This document shows positions 43,101 to 58,100 of a DNA stretch of 64,000 bases, piece after piece; within the stretch, counting starts at the first letter, position 1, and the number at the start of each line of letters is the position of its first letter. The translations under genes were made by a program, and so were the position numbers. The DNA lies in NCBI GenBank assembly GCA_024734555.1, contig JANPWX010000009.1:1080586-1144585 (forward strand). Reading direction: 5' to 3'. The notes below the pieces were generated by a model that was not told the DNA's origin, did no database searches, and saw only the letters and a program-made list of their open reading frames with translations. The DNA comes from Trochalopteron elliotii (Eukaryota > Chordata > Aves > Passeriformes > Leiothrichidae).

Positions 43101-46100
43101 AACCACGGGACTTAGGAAAAACAAGCACTATTATTACTTCTGCAGTAGTAAATAAAATGGGCAGGGATAATTCTGTGTTACTAAGGGCAAACGCCATGTT
43201 ACAGCTTTTGTCCATGAGGTAGACACCTCTCCTTTTTCTTCTCTGGGCTAAGAGTGCTATTTGTCACATTCCACACAACCTTGCCAAAGTGCACCCTAAT
43301 AAAGTTGACACGTAAGTGCTCAACACGGGATTATCAGCATAGATGGTTATTGAGCATAAAATCGCAAGTCCTCAAAATACTAACTTTCATACATATGCTT
43401 CAGATGCAGACTTTGAGAAATCCTTCATGGTTTGGTTTTGGTTTTTTTTGGTTTGTTTCTTTTTTTTTCACAAAATGACTTTTTACCTCTTAAAATGATT
43501 ATGCAATCTCTCATCTGTATATGCAATTTGCACTGCCATTAATGGGAAACCATGCAAGGATTGAAGACAGTACACTCGGCCCATGTCGACAGGCAAGGCA
43601 GAAAGATACCTCAATTCCTGCATTTCACACGGTCAGTACCTTTGTCTGATCCAGTTCTGAGGAGAGGCTCTCTAAACTGCTAAAGTTTAAGATACGTTCA
43701 AGTACAGAGCTTGCTTGATTGAGATATTTTACTACTGTTTCTTTGTCTCTTTCAAACTGCTCCCATTTATTTATTGTGACCTAAAAAAACAGACAAACAA
43801 AACCAACAAAGGAACATGAGGAGATCAAAGAGGAGAAAATGAGATTTTCTATGTACATGATTGAAAAAGGAAAAAAGATAAAGTCCTGACATAAAATAAA
43901 ATAATTTTTCCTGAGAAGCCATCTACTCAACAGTGAGTACATGAAACTCTTTAAACCAAATAAAACTTCATCCTTGAACATTTGCTGATTCATACTATGC
44001 TGTGCTAAAAAAGCACTGTCCTCTAAGATGCCAGCAATATTTAAATAGGACCTTATATTGGTCCTATTTATTTAATATAGGTCCTAAATATTTAATATAG
44101 GACCTTATTTTGAAGGTCCTATAAGAAATCTAAAGTAATACATGCAGAGACTTAGGGCGACAAGTAGTCAAAAATATCAAAAGGATTTTAAAGTTCTTTA
44201 ATGAAATAAATTACAGTAAAATGGTAAAAGAAAATCCCTTCTCACAGGAAAATCACTCATAAGGACTTATTTGTTCTTTCCTGGTAATGTAGAATTTTGA
44301 TTAACCTACAGTATTTAATTACCAGTCACAAGAACTATGACAGCTTAAAGAATTATTTTCTTGATTCTGAAGCACAGATAAAGACTTTACATACAGGAAT
44401 TTTTAGAGAAAAAATGTGTTTCAATAACAAATGATTATATTAAGAAGTTATTGATTGTGTTTTCTCATGGGAAATAATTTTGGTGACTTCAAACATTTGC
44501 ATGGAATAGTGGCCATTTGGATTAACATTCTGCTTAGAAACATGTAAAGAGCAAATCACATACGGGTGTAAGAGCAAATCACATACGGGTGCAAGAAGCT
44601 ATAAATTCTAATCCCACTTCAGTCCATGGTTAGTTATACAAGCTGAAGCAATCCATTTGATTTCCCAGTGACTTTCTCCTTCTTCAAATTTAGGATCACA
44701 GAATGTATTTCACACAGTAGCTGTGAGGATTATATTTGCACATCAGGTGTTATTAACCTAATATCCAGCCTAAGGACACTCAACTAAAGAGCAGTGTCAT
44801 CTTTAGTAACCAGAAAAGAGACATCTAAAAATAAATCTACAGATAAATTATTTAAAGCTGTTAAGTATTATGACTGAATAGTTGGGACTTTTAAACACTT
44901 CCAGACAGAATGCTATCTCTTTATTATTTAAGAGGTATACAGCTTTAAAAAGTTTTCACAGAGATACTCATCATGGAAACCCCAAGGACCAAGAGTCAGA
45001 GGTGAGAAAATGAGCTCAGTTTTTTGGTATTAAAAAAATGTGGGTTTTACTAAGTTTATAAAAAGAAACTGAGGAAGAAGTAAGCATGAGATCTTATTTC
45101 CATGAGCAAAAGACCCACCTGCAGTTGCTCTTCCCGTTTCTCCATAGTCTGTTGCATGTTCTCCAATGTTCCCTCTAATTTCTGTAAATCCTCTCGTACT
45201 GTGCTGGGCAGTCCACCTTCAATCTGCAACCGCTTGGCTTGGGAAATCTGCTTTTGCACATCTTGCCTTTTTGCACGGAGTCTCCTTGTCCTTTGCTAAA
45301 AGCATTCATCCAACAGGAATGATTAGCCTTTTTAGCCCCTTTGGGAAACAGGCACCATTCAGCCCCTTTCTGTTTTTGCAGAGGTATGCAATGAGAATAA
45401 TACACAAAAGGATAAACTGGGGCAAGTATTCTTGAGAATCTCACACTCATCAGGTACACACCTTAGCTTCCTAAATGTCAAACGCTGCCTTTTGTGGCAT
45501 ATGCATGTGAGAAAAAAGAGTGAAAATGTGGCCGTTTATCCAAAGCATATTTGAGAAAGCAGAAGCTGCAGCAATTGAGCAACCACAGCAGGAGTCACAG
45601 GTGCATGGATTCCTCATGACTGAATCCAGGTCTGCACTGCACTCCTCAGGCACAAGCTGGAGCCTCAGATTGAACAGAGCAATACATCAGCCTTATTAGA
45701 GAGCAGCAGGATGTGGCTAAGTTGTGTAACTCTGTCCTGGAGGTGCTTTATAGCACTATCAGAAAGTCCCAAGAACACATGCTCTCTCCTTGCCTCGACC
45801 TCTCTTCATGCCTGACCCAGCCACCATTGCTAGGCAAACCCACAAGTAGCTCAATTGTACTCCAGATACCTTCAGGTCTGTGTCAAAATCTGGTTTTGCC
45901 TTGGTAGACTCCCAACCACAAGAAGCAGAACTGAAGGGGAAGTTCACTATTTCTACTACCTCTCCTAAAATGAATAAGGAATGTAGAGTATTTAAAGAAT
46001 GACTACAAACCTTAACACATACAATAGTGCTTATAAACACCAAAGAGTTGAGACACAGGTAAGATTTAGTAGTGATTGGTCAGACACTAAGCTGTCTGAT

Positions 46101-49100
46101 TCCACAGAAATAGATGTTAATATAAAAAACTTAAATAAGTCCCAAATATTGTCAGTATTTTTTTTCCTGTTCTCATTAGCTGTGAGTAGCTCAAAAAGTT
46201 ATTTTCCCATATTTGGCCTTGATTCTTGCTGAATGCAGGATTCTTGAATCTTGATGTATGATTTCATACAGCATGGTTCTTGCTGTATGCAAGCCATGCC
46301 ATTGATTACTACTGTAGCCTGTAGATGTTTTGATCCATTATCAGTGCATAAAAAACCTCCTGTTCTACTCCTACAGAATGGAAGCCCATCTGTCACAAAA
46401 ACAACTATCCAGAGAAGGAGGTAAGGCTACAGCAACACCTTCCCTCCAATAGTAAGGTTGGGGTCACATCAAACTGCTAAAATAGAGAAATTTCCAAAGC
46501 CACAATTGTGCCCAATTTACCATAACTGAATCTGAAACTCAACCTATAAAAAGGTAAAAAGGGAGAGTCTACATATTTGCAGAGTACACTCACCCAAATG
46601 TACTGTTTTTCAGTGTTTTGTGTCCCAAAAACCCAGATGAAATAAAAGCTGACAAATAACATTTAAAAGATACTGAAAACATTTTTCATTTAAAAAAATC
46701 AATTCCAGGCCATATAGGACTGTTTCCTTTATAACTTTTTCAGGTTTAAATATAAAGACTTGTATTAATGGATGTAACAAAATTTTGTAATTACATAAAT
46801 TAATCTTTAAAAAAAAATTGGATATGGACATGAGTAATTGCCCTACCTGATGATGAAGCAGTAGTTGCTGAGCTTGTAATAAACTCTCTGTATCCAGGAT
46901 CTTTTCAGCCTCTGCTTGAACTTCTTTAGAGTTGTTGATTAACTCTTCAATTGCACTTTTGACTTCTTCTTTGTACTGGACACAGTCTCCAACAGCACCT
47001 AAGGTATTTTCAATCTAACATCACAGATAACTTTAAATATTTCATGTTGAAAGACACATCTGTATTTTCAGGGTACATTTATATTTGGAATAATTCTTCA
47101 AAAACACAGTATAGTTTTTAAATTGAAACCATTTTTGTTTATGTCAAAACCATTTTTGACACTTTAACTTTACATTGACAAAATGTCTTGAGACTTAAAA
47201 TGTGACTGAGGAGACCTTTGCCTTGTTCAAACACACTCCCTGTTACACTGCCATATGACAAATAGCCATCTGTGGCAACTACCTATTGGTGATCATTTAG
47301 AGAACACACACTCTCCTTATCCTTGCAGGCTGACCAGATTCCAAACACTTGCACTACTCAACACACAAAAAAAATTTGCTGCCATTTGGACTGTCTTGAG
47401 CAGTGTTTTGGTGAATCAAGAATACATCAAAGTGCTGAATTACCCTGATTTTATGGACCAGAATGTGCATGTGGTGCAGTATCCAGTCTCAGCTTGCAAA
47501 ATTTTATAAAGAAAGAGGTATATAAACTAAACATATCAGAAAGTTCTTCTCTCTTTGTGTGATTCAGCTAAATACATGTAGCTGACTCAGGCTCTGCTCC
47601 TCATATAGTTCCTATGTTTTAAGGTTTTAATCATAAACTATTCTAGATCCTTTTCCTTTTCTTTTTCTGTTCCTTTCTTTTTCTTTTTACTTTGGAGAGT
47701 TATTTGAACTCAAGCCATTTACTTTCCTGTTACATAAATTTTTAGTTTTTAATCTCCAAAACTATTGCTGAACTCTGGCAATACCCAGTATCAGTCCTTG
47801 TGTAAACAGTCTCATCCATCTGATTAACAAGCTTTATAAATAGTATTCAGACTTCTAAGAATCAGTGATTGTTTAACTATAAACATTTAGATTATGCTTT
47901 TAGATTCAAACCAAGTATAGATTTGACCTCTTATTTTCTTATATTACCCTCATTAAGTTACTCTCATTAACTTACCTTTACCTTTGACTTTTAGAGGAAA
48001 CAAAAACCAAGTGATTTAACTCCAAAAAAAAAACCCCAAAAAACTTAAAATACCTCAAACAAACCAGTATCTGAAGTTGTTTACAGTCAGGTAGAAATGA
48101 CATTTCTTGCCCAAACCTTCCAAACAGTTTTCACACCACAGTTCACAGAACTTCCAATAAATACATAGAAATTTTATACATTTGAAACCCCTATAAGTCC
48201 TCCACAAGAACTGACATTAACAATGAAATTTGAAGTCGGAAGTCTCTCTCCCGAATTCTTTTTTTTTTTGCTTTCAAGCAGGTCTGTTCCACATTCTAAG
48301 TGCATGATGCTCTATGTTTCACCTGATTTTTCTTTTAACTGTATAAACTGTGAAGCAGTAAGTTCCCTGAGAGCCCACAGAACTCAAGGGTTCAGTGTTT
48401 CTGAGAGGTTTTGCTTGTTATGAGTTAGAAATTTCCCATGATTTCTGCAGTTACAGTGTCTCATTTTCATTCAGGCTTTAGAGAACTGCAGCCTGTTCCT
48501 GCAAATTCAGGACGCGATACACATCCATAATGACTAAAACCAACCTCAAAGTAGTGCTTTATTTCAGCATAAAAGGTAAGTAAATCATGATTAAAATGAA
48601 ATTCTATACTCACTAGCTGATGTAAATCATGGTTTTGACAATGTTCATTACAAACTGATTGTAAAAAACTAAAAAAAATGGACATTTTGACTACTGAAAC
48701 ATTTACTCTGTTACTTTCCAATTCTGCAAAGGGAAAGATCCACTATGATAATGTTTTGGGTTTTTTGGGGTTTTTTTTTGCCTTGTTTTTTTTTTTTTTG
48801 CCTGCTACTCTCAGTGCTTTGCTATCCATGGAGTACAAATTAATTTTTCCTTGCTGAAGGCTTTCAGATTAATTAAAAGAGCACAGCAGGGAACTTGATC
48901 TTGTGGAGCCATGATTTATGTTCATTTCATGTGACACTGTAAGTGCAGCGTTCTTGTGTCCCTCATACTGTACCTCAGCCAGGAAATCTAGAAGTCTCTT
49001 GAAGTCACTGGAAAGTTTAAAAAGCTCATCCTCTGTCTCTTTGGCCTCCAAATCAGGACATAGTGAGGTCAAAACAGCAAGTCTGGATTTCAGCCAGCTG

Positions 49101-52100
49101 TGATTTTCTCCATGCTTGTGAATATGCTTCCTAATTTCCTACAGAAAAAAATGCAAAACATATTTTCTTCAAACAAACAAAATACATCAATAACTGACAT
49201 TCATGGTGTTCAAAGATTAGTAGTGTAAACATACTACTTTTCTTCAGCTTGAAATACCAGAAATGTAGTATTTTGTTCTTTGCATACCCTATCAGATTAT
49301 ATTTCAGTCAATGGCTAGAATTTTGCACTTCTTCCACAGACTTTACTCCACCACTAATTAGACTGTTCTTTAGTTAGTAGTGGGGTAGTCTTCCCCTCAG
49401 AAACATTTTACTTACAGATAGATAGATGGAGGGCAGGTACCACTTATGTATTTTCCTTATATTGACCATATTTTTTAGTCGCAATTTAAATCTGAGTTGC
49501 TGACCTTCCGAAATAGATAATTTCATGCAATATGAAGTTTTGTGTAATTTTTTTCCTATTTTAATTGGTTTTTTTCCACACCTCTTTTCAACCTGTGATT
49601 CATTTGTATCTTCGTGGGAGCTCTGATGAGATGCTGGCAGCAGTGAAACTACATGAGTAAATCAGACTTCTTGAAGCAGAAGCGCCCATTAAGCTAAGTT
49701 TTTATCAAGGTCATCCTAATAATGTTTCTCCATATAGTTAGACTCATAACCTGCTCATGAACCTCACATAAATACCTGAAGTATGTAGGTGCTCCTAGTA
49801 CGTGAAATTAAAAAAAAAAAACAAAACAGAAAGAAATCCCAAGTGACACTATGAATTGTTGCTTAAAACTAACTTAACTAACCAACTCAATCTTCAGCTA
49901 TTCTACCGGTCACCAGTACAAAACTGAACGGTGGATTATATTTTCCTCCCCATTATACTACCCAATAAGAGAAATTTTGTAATAGGAGGTTTCCTTACAT
50001 GTAAGTAATTAAATGTAAGATCATTCAAAAACCTGCAATCCAGAAATTCTTGCCTTTCTCTGAGCAGCACTTTTAACTCTGCATGCAATAAGATGAGGGG
50101 CAAATATTTTTTCTATCCACCTTTATATTTTAAATGTCCTAAATATAGAGGGAAAGGGACCTGGCACTCTCTCAATTATTAAAAGTAAGAACTTCTGTCA
50201 CATTTTGCTGTAATGTGCAACTTTCTCCTGGTAATATTTTTAAAAATACCAGGAATCAACAGAGCTACTATGGTCTCTGTAGGAAAACAGCTGCACTACT
50301 TTGGAGCAGAATTTTATAAGCCAAGGGCTCACCCCCACAGATGCTTTACACTGCTTGTATTTGGCAGTATCATTAACATTTTCCTTTATCTTCTTTAGCT
50401 CTCTTTCTGTTGATGAAATCCAACTTGCCAATTCAGAAAACCTGAAACAAGACATCGCAGGATTAAAAAAAAAAAAAAGTCAGACAAAAATTGCCACCAT
50501 GAAACAATAACCTCTTAAGTGCAGGCAAAAAATTATAAAATCCTCTTGAAGTCTCACTATAATTTGTGGAATTATTACACAAAGTATAGTTTTCTACTTG
50601 AATCTAAGATCATAGTATCATTTTTTCCATGGCACTGATCTGTGATGACACATGGAGGAGTGACCATGCATGAGGCTCTGCAAGACCCAGGTATGAATTG
50701 AGGTGACACCTGCTCTTATAGCCCTTCCAGGTGTCCGAGTGCTCTGTTAGCTTCATGTACGTGCTGTCTATCTGGGATTTCAGATCCTTCAGGATTCGCT
50801 GGCTGCTCTCCAATGTACCCCTCACTGGATCAGAAACTGGCAGTTTTTGGCACAGTTCTTCAATCCGTTGTAGCCTTTTCTCACACAGGTGGTACGATCC
50901 CTTATCACCGAAGAACAACTGATGGGAGACAAAGCAGAAAATTCAACAGAAATACAAACTGGAAGAAATCACAAAGCACATCTATATATTTTTCATAAAG
51001 TACTAAATTACAATAATTTTCTTTTGTTAAAGACCTTAAGAATTGATCAGACATAAGCTGGACACAAAGAGTTTGGTGGCTGAAGAGTTAGTCTGAACTT
51101 CTGTTTATTACTGACATTGAAATGTACCTCTGTAAACACCCCCATGGAGGGATGGAACTCATACCATGTGTTCTTTGATCATTCTTTCATTGCCTTCTCT
51201 TGATAACACCTTGTTCTGTCGAGCTAGTTCAGCTTTGCACTCCTCCACTGTCACCAGGAACTTGCTTTTCTGTACTTCAATTTTCAAGTGGATCAAATGA
51301 TATGGGGCTTCTGTTTGAAGATCCTACACACCCACAGGGGCAATAAAGAAGCACGGAGATAAAACACTACTCCCACCATTTCAGTGTAAATTTGCTACAA
51401 ATAAATAGTCTAAAACCTGATGATTTAGAAAATAAAACATGTATGCTCATGAACCGATAGGGGTTTGTTCTTGTTCACTTTGTTATCAATGTCTTAGATT
51501 TATCAAAAGGTTTTAAGTTGTGACCAAAATGTGTGTGAATAAGGCACGTTACAGAGACATCTTCATTCTTGGTAAGATATAGTAAATATTTCCTGTATAA
51601 AATAGTATTCACAACTGCTTCCAGAGGTTTCTGCCTGCCTGCTAGTGAGACCCCTCATCCATCATTCCAATTTTGACCAGCAACATGCTGTAGCATGCAA
51701 AAGATTTCATAGCTGGTGAGCAAAATTAGTTCAGTTGTTAGAGCCTTTGGCAGAAGACACAATTTAGGCTGATAGCCTGATGTCTTACAAAATTTGTTTG
51801 GTCAGGAAAATAACTGTAATTACCCAATGTCAGCATAAAGGAAAAAATCCCAGCACCTGTTCTCAAGACAGGCATCATAATGGCTCCATGTAGCAGGGGA
51901 GAAATAAGGTTTTATAATTAATTTCTCACATTTCTTGAATTTTCTTAACAGGGTTTTCTCAAGAGGCTATTTGTAGGTGTAGAGGTACCTAATATTGTAA
52001 AATACTTTTTCCCCCTTTTTTTTTCCAATTGTATGAGAAGCCAAATAATAAAAATTATTTTTGTTTTTTCATGCTATTTTTTTTTAATATATAAGTCATA

Positions 52101-55100
52101 CAGAATCCTTCCAAAACTAAGATTGACAATATCCAGAGATGTCATTCACTACCTTCCACTGCCTATGGAGTTTTCTCACAGCTTCCTGCAGGCTGTGTTG
52201 CTCTTGTTCTGGAAGGATATCAGTAAGTTCATCACATGCTTTCAGAAAGGCATTTAGGACTCTCTGATCCAACTGGTTAAAAAATTCCTGAAGTGGAGGC
52301 AGAAAGTAAGAAGGTGAGTAGATGAAGCTGGATATTGATATGCTAACATAAAGTTCCCTAATACATTCTCTAAGTTTCAATGCTACCTCTGTTCCATTGA
52401 AGAACTGATGTTTGAATAAAGGAAATAACTATTTCTAGCCACTTAAAGTCCAGCAAATTAATTTATTCTCAGCCAGTACACTGAGATAGTATTTTAACAA
52501 GAATACATTTCAAAGCTACGTGCATAAGTTATGGTTAGAATACAGAAACATTAATCTAAAAAAAAAGCAGTGGATGTGTGAGATTGTCAAAATAGTGTTC
52601 TAACTCTCAATGGCTCTACTCAAAACCCTGCCCTAGTTTTTTTCACCTTCTGGTTGCTTACATCCAATCTTACATCAGTAAGTGAGCTGATCATTTTCCT
52701 CTTTGTTTTTCAATATTAACATTACTTTGATCTGATCTGTATATCTTCTATACGTGCAAGAAATCCACATCAATTTTAGAATTAAATAGGCTTTTATGTC
52801 ATGCACTCTAAGGTTTCCATGAAGAAGGTCAGAGAATTTACTCACACTATGTTTCCTGAGAAGTTCTTCAGGATTTCCTTTTTCTTTTAAGCAACAATTG
52901 GCAATCTGTATTACTTTCTCCAGTTCTGCTCTAGACTCCTCAAATTTCTTCATCAAACGGCTATTTGCTTCTATGTTTTTTCTCCACTCACCAGCTTTCC
53001 TGACCATATTCTGAGTCACAAGGACAGAAAATGAGAAAATGAGCTGGCACTTTCACACTGAGTTTTACTTGCTCTCTTTTACCATGACCTTACAAAACAT
53101 GCATTTAATTTGTGTCACTCTTTTGAATATATGCTTTTCACCATGCTTTTCCCTCTCATGATCCCATTTTCCCAATTTTTAATGCTGAGGCTTGTGCTAA
53201 TGTCATCATTCAAATAAAAATTAGTAGATTAGATGTCTCTGATATTTTCAGAATGCCTCTGCCATTTGATTAGTGAGTTTCTTTCCTAAAGCCTGCTTTC
53301 AAATGTAAAGCACCTGCTACAATCAGAAGCTTGCCATTTCACTTTTCCTATCATCAAAATACCTCCCCTAACATGACTCAAAGCAAGGGTGGTTTGACCC
53401 ATGGATCCAACTAGTTCCATGATACAGCTTGTCTGACCTGGAAGAGGTCTGTATGATTATCACACCAGTATGTCAGATAAATAACCAGGCACAAAGCTGC
53501 TGAGAAGACAGCAAATTTTGTGGTTTAGCTGCTGAAATCCTTCCCTTGCAACCTTAGTAACAGCTCCTCCATTAATCTGCTTTTTAGTCCATCCCCGTGC
53601 ACTGCAGTATCTAGTGGTTCCAATTTCATGAGCAAGTAAGAAAACTTACCTAGGAGAAATGGACAGTTCAGCACTTTAACTGCTGCAAGGTACTTGCATC
53701 ACTGCTTACTGTACATCCACCTCACCATCCTCACTGATAACAAACCTCAGCATAAGGAATTTTACCCACCCAGCTAATCAAACCTGTCATTCTCAACTTA
53801 AACATCTTGCTAATTTTTTTTAAAGTTTTCTGATAAAAATATCTGCATAGTAATAGAATTGTATAGGGATGTATTCTTTACATGAAAAACTGCTAGTTTC
53901 CAGTATTTTAACTCCAGGTATGTCACACTTTGTATGATTATAACCTATTTTATAGGCTTATTTTCTAACACAAAAAGAGATAAAACACAGTCTAGCTTTA
54001 TAGAAACAGAGTAATTAATGTTGAACATGGTAAATTTACCAAGTTACAAGTGCATCTGCTTTTGCTACAATAAGCCGAACTTAAACAATTCTTTCTACAT
54101 TATAAATCAATTCAAACTTATCTTTAGGTACACTCCCCAAAATATAAATTTCGAAATTCACCTCTCAAAGAGAGCTATTTACTGACAGACGATTTTCTGC
54201 AGTTTAAAATTCAGCCAGGGTAGCTTTATACTGAACAAATATCACCTGAAAATAAATGTAATAGAACCCATTATGTGGAAATCTGACTCTAAGATAGTCA
54301 CAGAATCACTGACTAACCTCAGTTTGAGTGGACACATAATGATCATTGAGTTCATCTCTGGTTCTGCACAAGACACCCCCAAAAAATCACACCACGTGTA
54401 ATGGTTAATTTCACATTAGAGTGGGGCTAGACTGGGGCTGAACAGTCCTGAAAATAGCAGTAACAACTGGTAACAACAGCTAAGAGGGAATATAGTTCAA
54501 AGGCCACATCTTTGCATTATCAAAGGCAACATACTTGGAGCTTTCCATATTCACAGTCCACTGCATTTTCTGAGAAAATACAAAGCCCAGCAATATGCAA
54601 TGTCGCATGTGCAAAAGCTTCCATCTTCCATGCTTTGTGTCAAAGGGGATTTGTAGGAATATAGAAGCAAATGATTAACCAAGATAATAAAGTCAGGAGA
54701 AACAACAAACAGTGCAGCCCTAACAGCAGGATTTCAGGTTCCTCCATCCAAAGGACCCTGAGGCATGTTAAAGTTCTGTTAAATCCCGGGTTCCTCTGTG
54801 GCAGGCTCACCTCTGAATAAATGCATGGAAAACACGACTGTCAATCCCCTGACCCCTTATAAAGACAGATATTTAATTAATAACTTGACATCAGAGAGCA
54901 ACAGAGTAGCTACAGAGTGATGAAATGTAGGATGGATCAGCTGCATATGAACAAATTTTCAGAAACATGCACTTTTTTACCTGGAAAGTAATCTGAACTT
55001 GTGTAACTTTCTTCTGAAATATTGACTGATGGAAATGCTGTAACACTTCAGTCGAAGCCACACACTGAAGGATACTCTGACTGTTTCTCTCAATTAGGGA

Positions 55101-58100
55101 CACATCTTTCTTGCAGTTTTCTTGATAAGCTACCAAATCCTGAAAGAAAAAAACATATATCCACCCTGACCAGGAACAAAGACGAAAAAGGTTTGGCAAA
55201 ATAACAGGAAGATGCTTTTTTGACAATAAGGAAAAAAGGTCAAAGGTCCTTTGAGGTCAAAGCACCATGGCAAACAGATTACACAGGTATTATATGGAAT
55301 AACACAGATGACACAACTTTCTCCTTGAATTTGAAGTATTGTACCCAAATAGATCTCTAGCTACTCATAAAAAAATATACAGGCATGTACCCAAGTCCTT
55401 TGGGTAGTTATAGAGAAGGTAGGTCAATACAATGTTCTGTGATTTAATTTTATGGTATTTCTACATTTATTGCATAACTGTAAGTAACCAACAGTGATAC
55501 AGGAATGACAGCTCTCAGTAGCAGGTTGAGATCTCAATCTTCCTTGCCTTTCAACAAATTAATCCTTCATGTCAGCTTTTGGGATTCAGATTTCATTATA
55601 AATCACATTAAGTCATGAGAAATATACTTTTAAAAAAAAAGAGAAAAAGTAAATATGCATAAAATAGTACAGGCTGAAAAAAGGTTTTTAAAATCCTATT
55701 TTCATTTAACTTTCGAAGAGAGTTCTGACTAGCTCTGAATTCCTCCAGAGAGAAATGCGTATTTAGCCAAGAAGAAAAGGTAATGTTATACTGCAATTCA
55801 TTTCAAAGAAAGCACTTTTCCAAGCCTCTAAGAAACTTCCATAATTGTCCAAGGAAACCTAGAGAAGTTTCTTATCGTGACTTTTCATCTCCTTAATAAA
55901 AAATCCCATGTATTTCTTGTACTTCAGTCAAATTTCCACTAGATTAAAAAAAAAAAAAAGTCTTATATTTATTTCCTGGATTTAAACCAAGGAAACTTGA
56001 TAGGAACACAAGTTTCAATCTTTGTATTATGCCTGGCTGACTTTAGGATAAGGCTACATCTGTTGCCTGAATATGAAGAATTATCTGCTCAGCTTACAGA
56101 ATTGCAACCCAAGTTCCTAGAAAGATAGTTGTAAATACTCAGAGGCAACAAACCTTTGTAAAATTTCAAAATGTTTTTGAAACTTACTTGGGCTTTTTGT
56201 TTGAGAACAGTTGTTGGCTGTGCTTCAGGATCCAGGATAGAAGTTATTTCATTTACTTTTTCAAGAGATTCATAAAAATGTGTGATTTGTTTTTCCAGTT
56301 CTTCCAGTGGAGACAGCAGACATTGGCATTCATACAGCAGGGCACTGGAATGCTCCTTAACCTTTGGTCAAGAAAAAAATTATTGAAACAGTTGTAAAAG
56401 TCAATAAATAGCAACTTTTTCTGCATGTAGGTTTATATAGTTGTTACCTACTCCTTTTTAACATAGAGCAGTCCTGATCTTGCATTACTTCTTAATGAAA
56501 AGAGTATTAAATTTAAGGATGGTAGCCTTAGCATTTAAGAGAAGTAACATCTTCTCCACCCTGAATCAATCTATTGTTACAACAATGTACTTATTCAAAT
56601 GCATATATGTGAGAATTCATGCACAGGACCCTACTATTTGTTAGCTCAGCAGTCTACAATATGTAGTAAAAAAAAGTATTCTGCAACCTTGCCCAGCTGC
56701 TCTTTGAGCCGTGTCAAAGTTCCCAGCATTTCATTCGCTTCCTCTTGGGAAACTTCTTTTGTAACAAGTTGCACAGTCCTTGTAACTGCTTTGTACTGAG
56801 CTTCCATTGCAGGCAATTTCTGCTTAATGTTCTGAAAAAAAAGTTTCAAAAAATATTTCAACAATAGTATTTATGCATTAATGGGAGACAAAAGATGGAT
56901 AAATTATATACATTTTAATTATAAATTATTTTCATCACTGATTTTAGTGAACACTGGATTATATTTCAAATGCATGAAAACTGAGCCAGAGAGTATCAGT
57001 CAACTCACCTGAACATGATTTGAAACTACAAATAAATATCTACTGAGACAATGTTTTGGAAATTTGCCCTAAAAATGTCACTAGCAGAATACAATTGTAT
57101 CTATTTTAGATATAGCTGAAATATTTAATACTAAAATAATTTCATGCTATCAGAATTAAATAGTTGCAAGTTTCTTTTGAAGGAGGAAGAAAGAAATTAA
57201 AGGAAGACACTTACTTCTAAATCTTGCACAAACATTTTGACATCATGAAAGGACACTTCTACAGGGGTTGAAAATTTCTTATTGCTTCCATCAATAAAAG
57301 CAGTCAAATGGGCCACACCATCCACATATTCCTTCCTCATTTTGTCCAGTTCGTCTGCTCGAGCATACTGAAAAAGAGAAAATAAGGGAAAAAAAACAAA
57401 ACAAAACAAAACAAAAAACCCCAGCCCAAATTAGATACCTAGCAATTAAGTCATGATTTAAGAGAATTAGCATGTTTTCAGTGCAATTGTTTGCTGGAAA
57501 AATTGCATTCAATGAAATAAAATATAATGGAAAGCAATCTAAACTCATCATCTGCTTTAGTTTCAATAGTAAGGATGCTAAAATGAACAGCATGCACACA
57601 GGAGGTCAGCTTCTTTTAAGGTCTGGGGAATGAATACCAGACCCATTTGTTTCTACCCTAGAACCAACAGTTCAATTAATTTCTCACTACCTGCAGTATC
57701 AGCTTTGAAAATTCAGCAAAGAGAATAGAACATGAAAAGCCTAGAAAAGCTAAAGGATAAGGGAAATGTTAATAAAGGAATGCTGGCCGGGAGAAGGGGA
57801 AACACATGCCTTAAGGAAGTAGAAAGAGCTGTGTGACAGAAATGGTGAAAAAGCCTGTGAGAAAAAAACCCACATAGCCAGCATATGAAAGAAGCTGCAT
57901 AAGTAGAGGAAGAGACATTTACATCAGTGAATCACCCTAAATAGCATCAGCAAGTAAAGCTTGAGAACATTCTTGTCAACAGTCTGGAAAAGTTACAATA
58001 AAAGAGAGACAATAATTTTTTGCTTTTCCTTTTAACTTGACTGCATAGGAGATAGCAATGCCAGTAAGAAAAACAGATTCAGTACCTTCAAACAGGCAAC

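Noticed and set aside
44548..44593. CRISPR-like direct repeat
   Set aside because: There are only two adjacent copies with no spacer, in a vertebrate intron.
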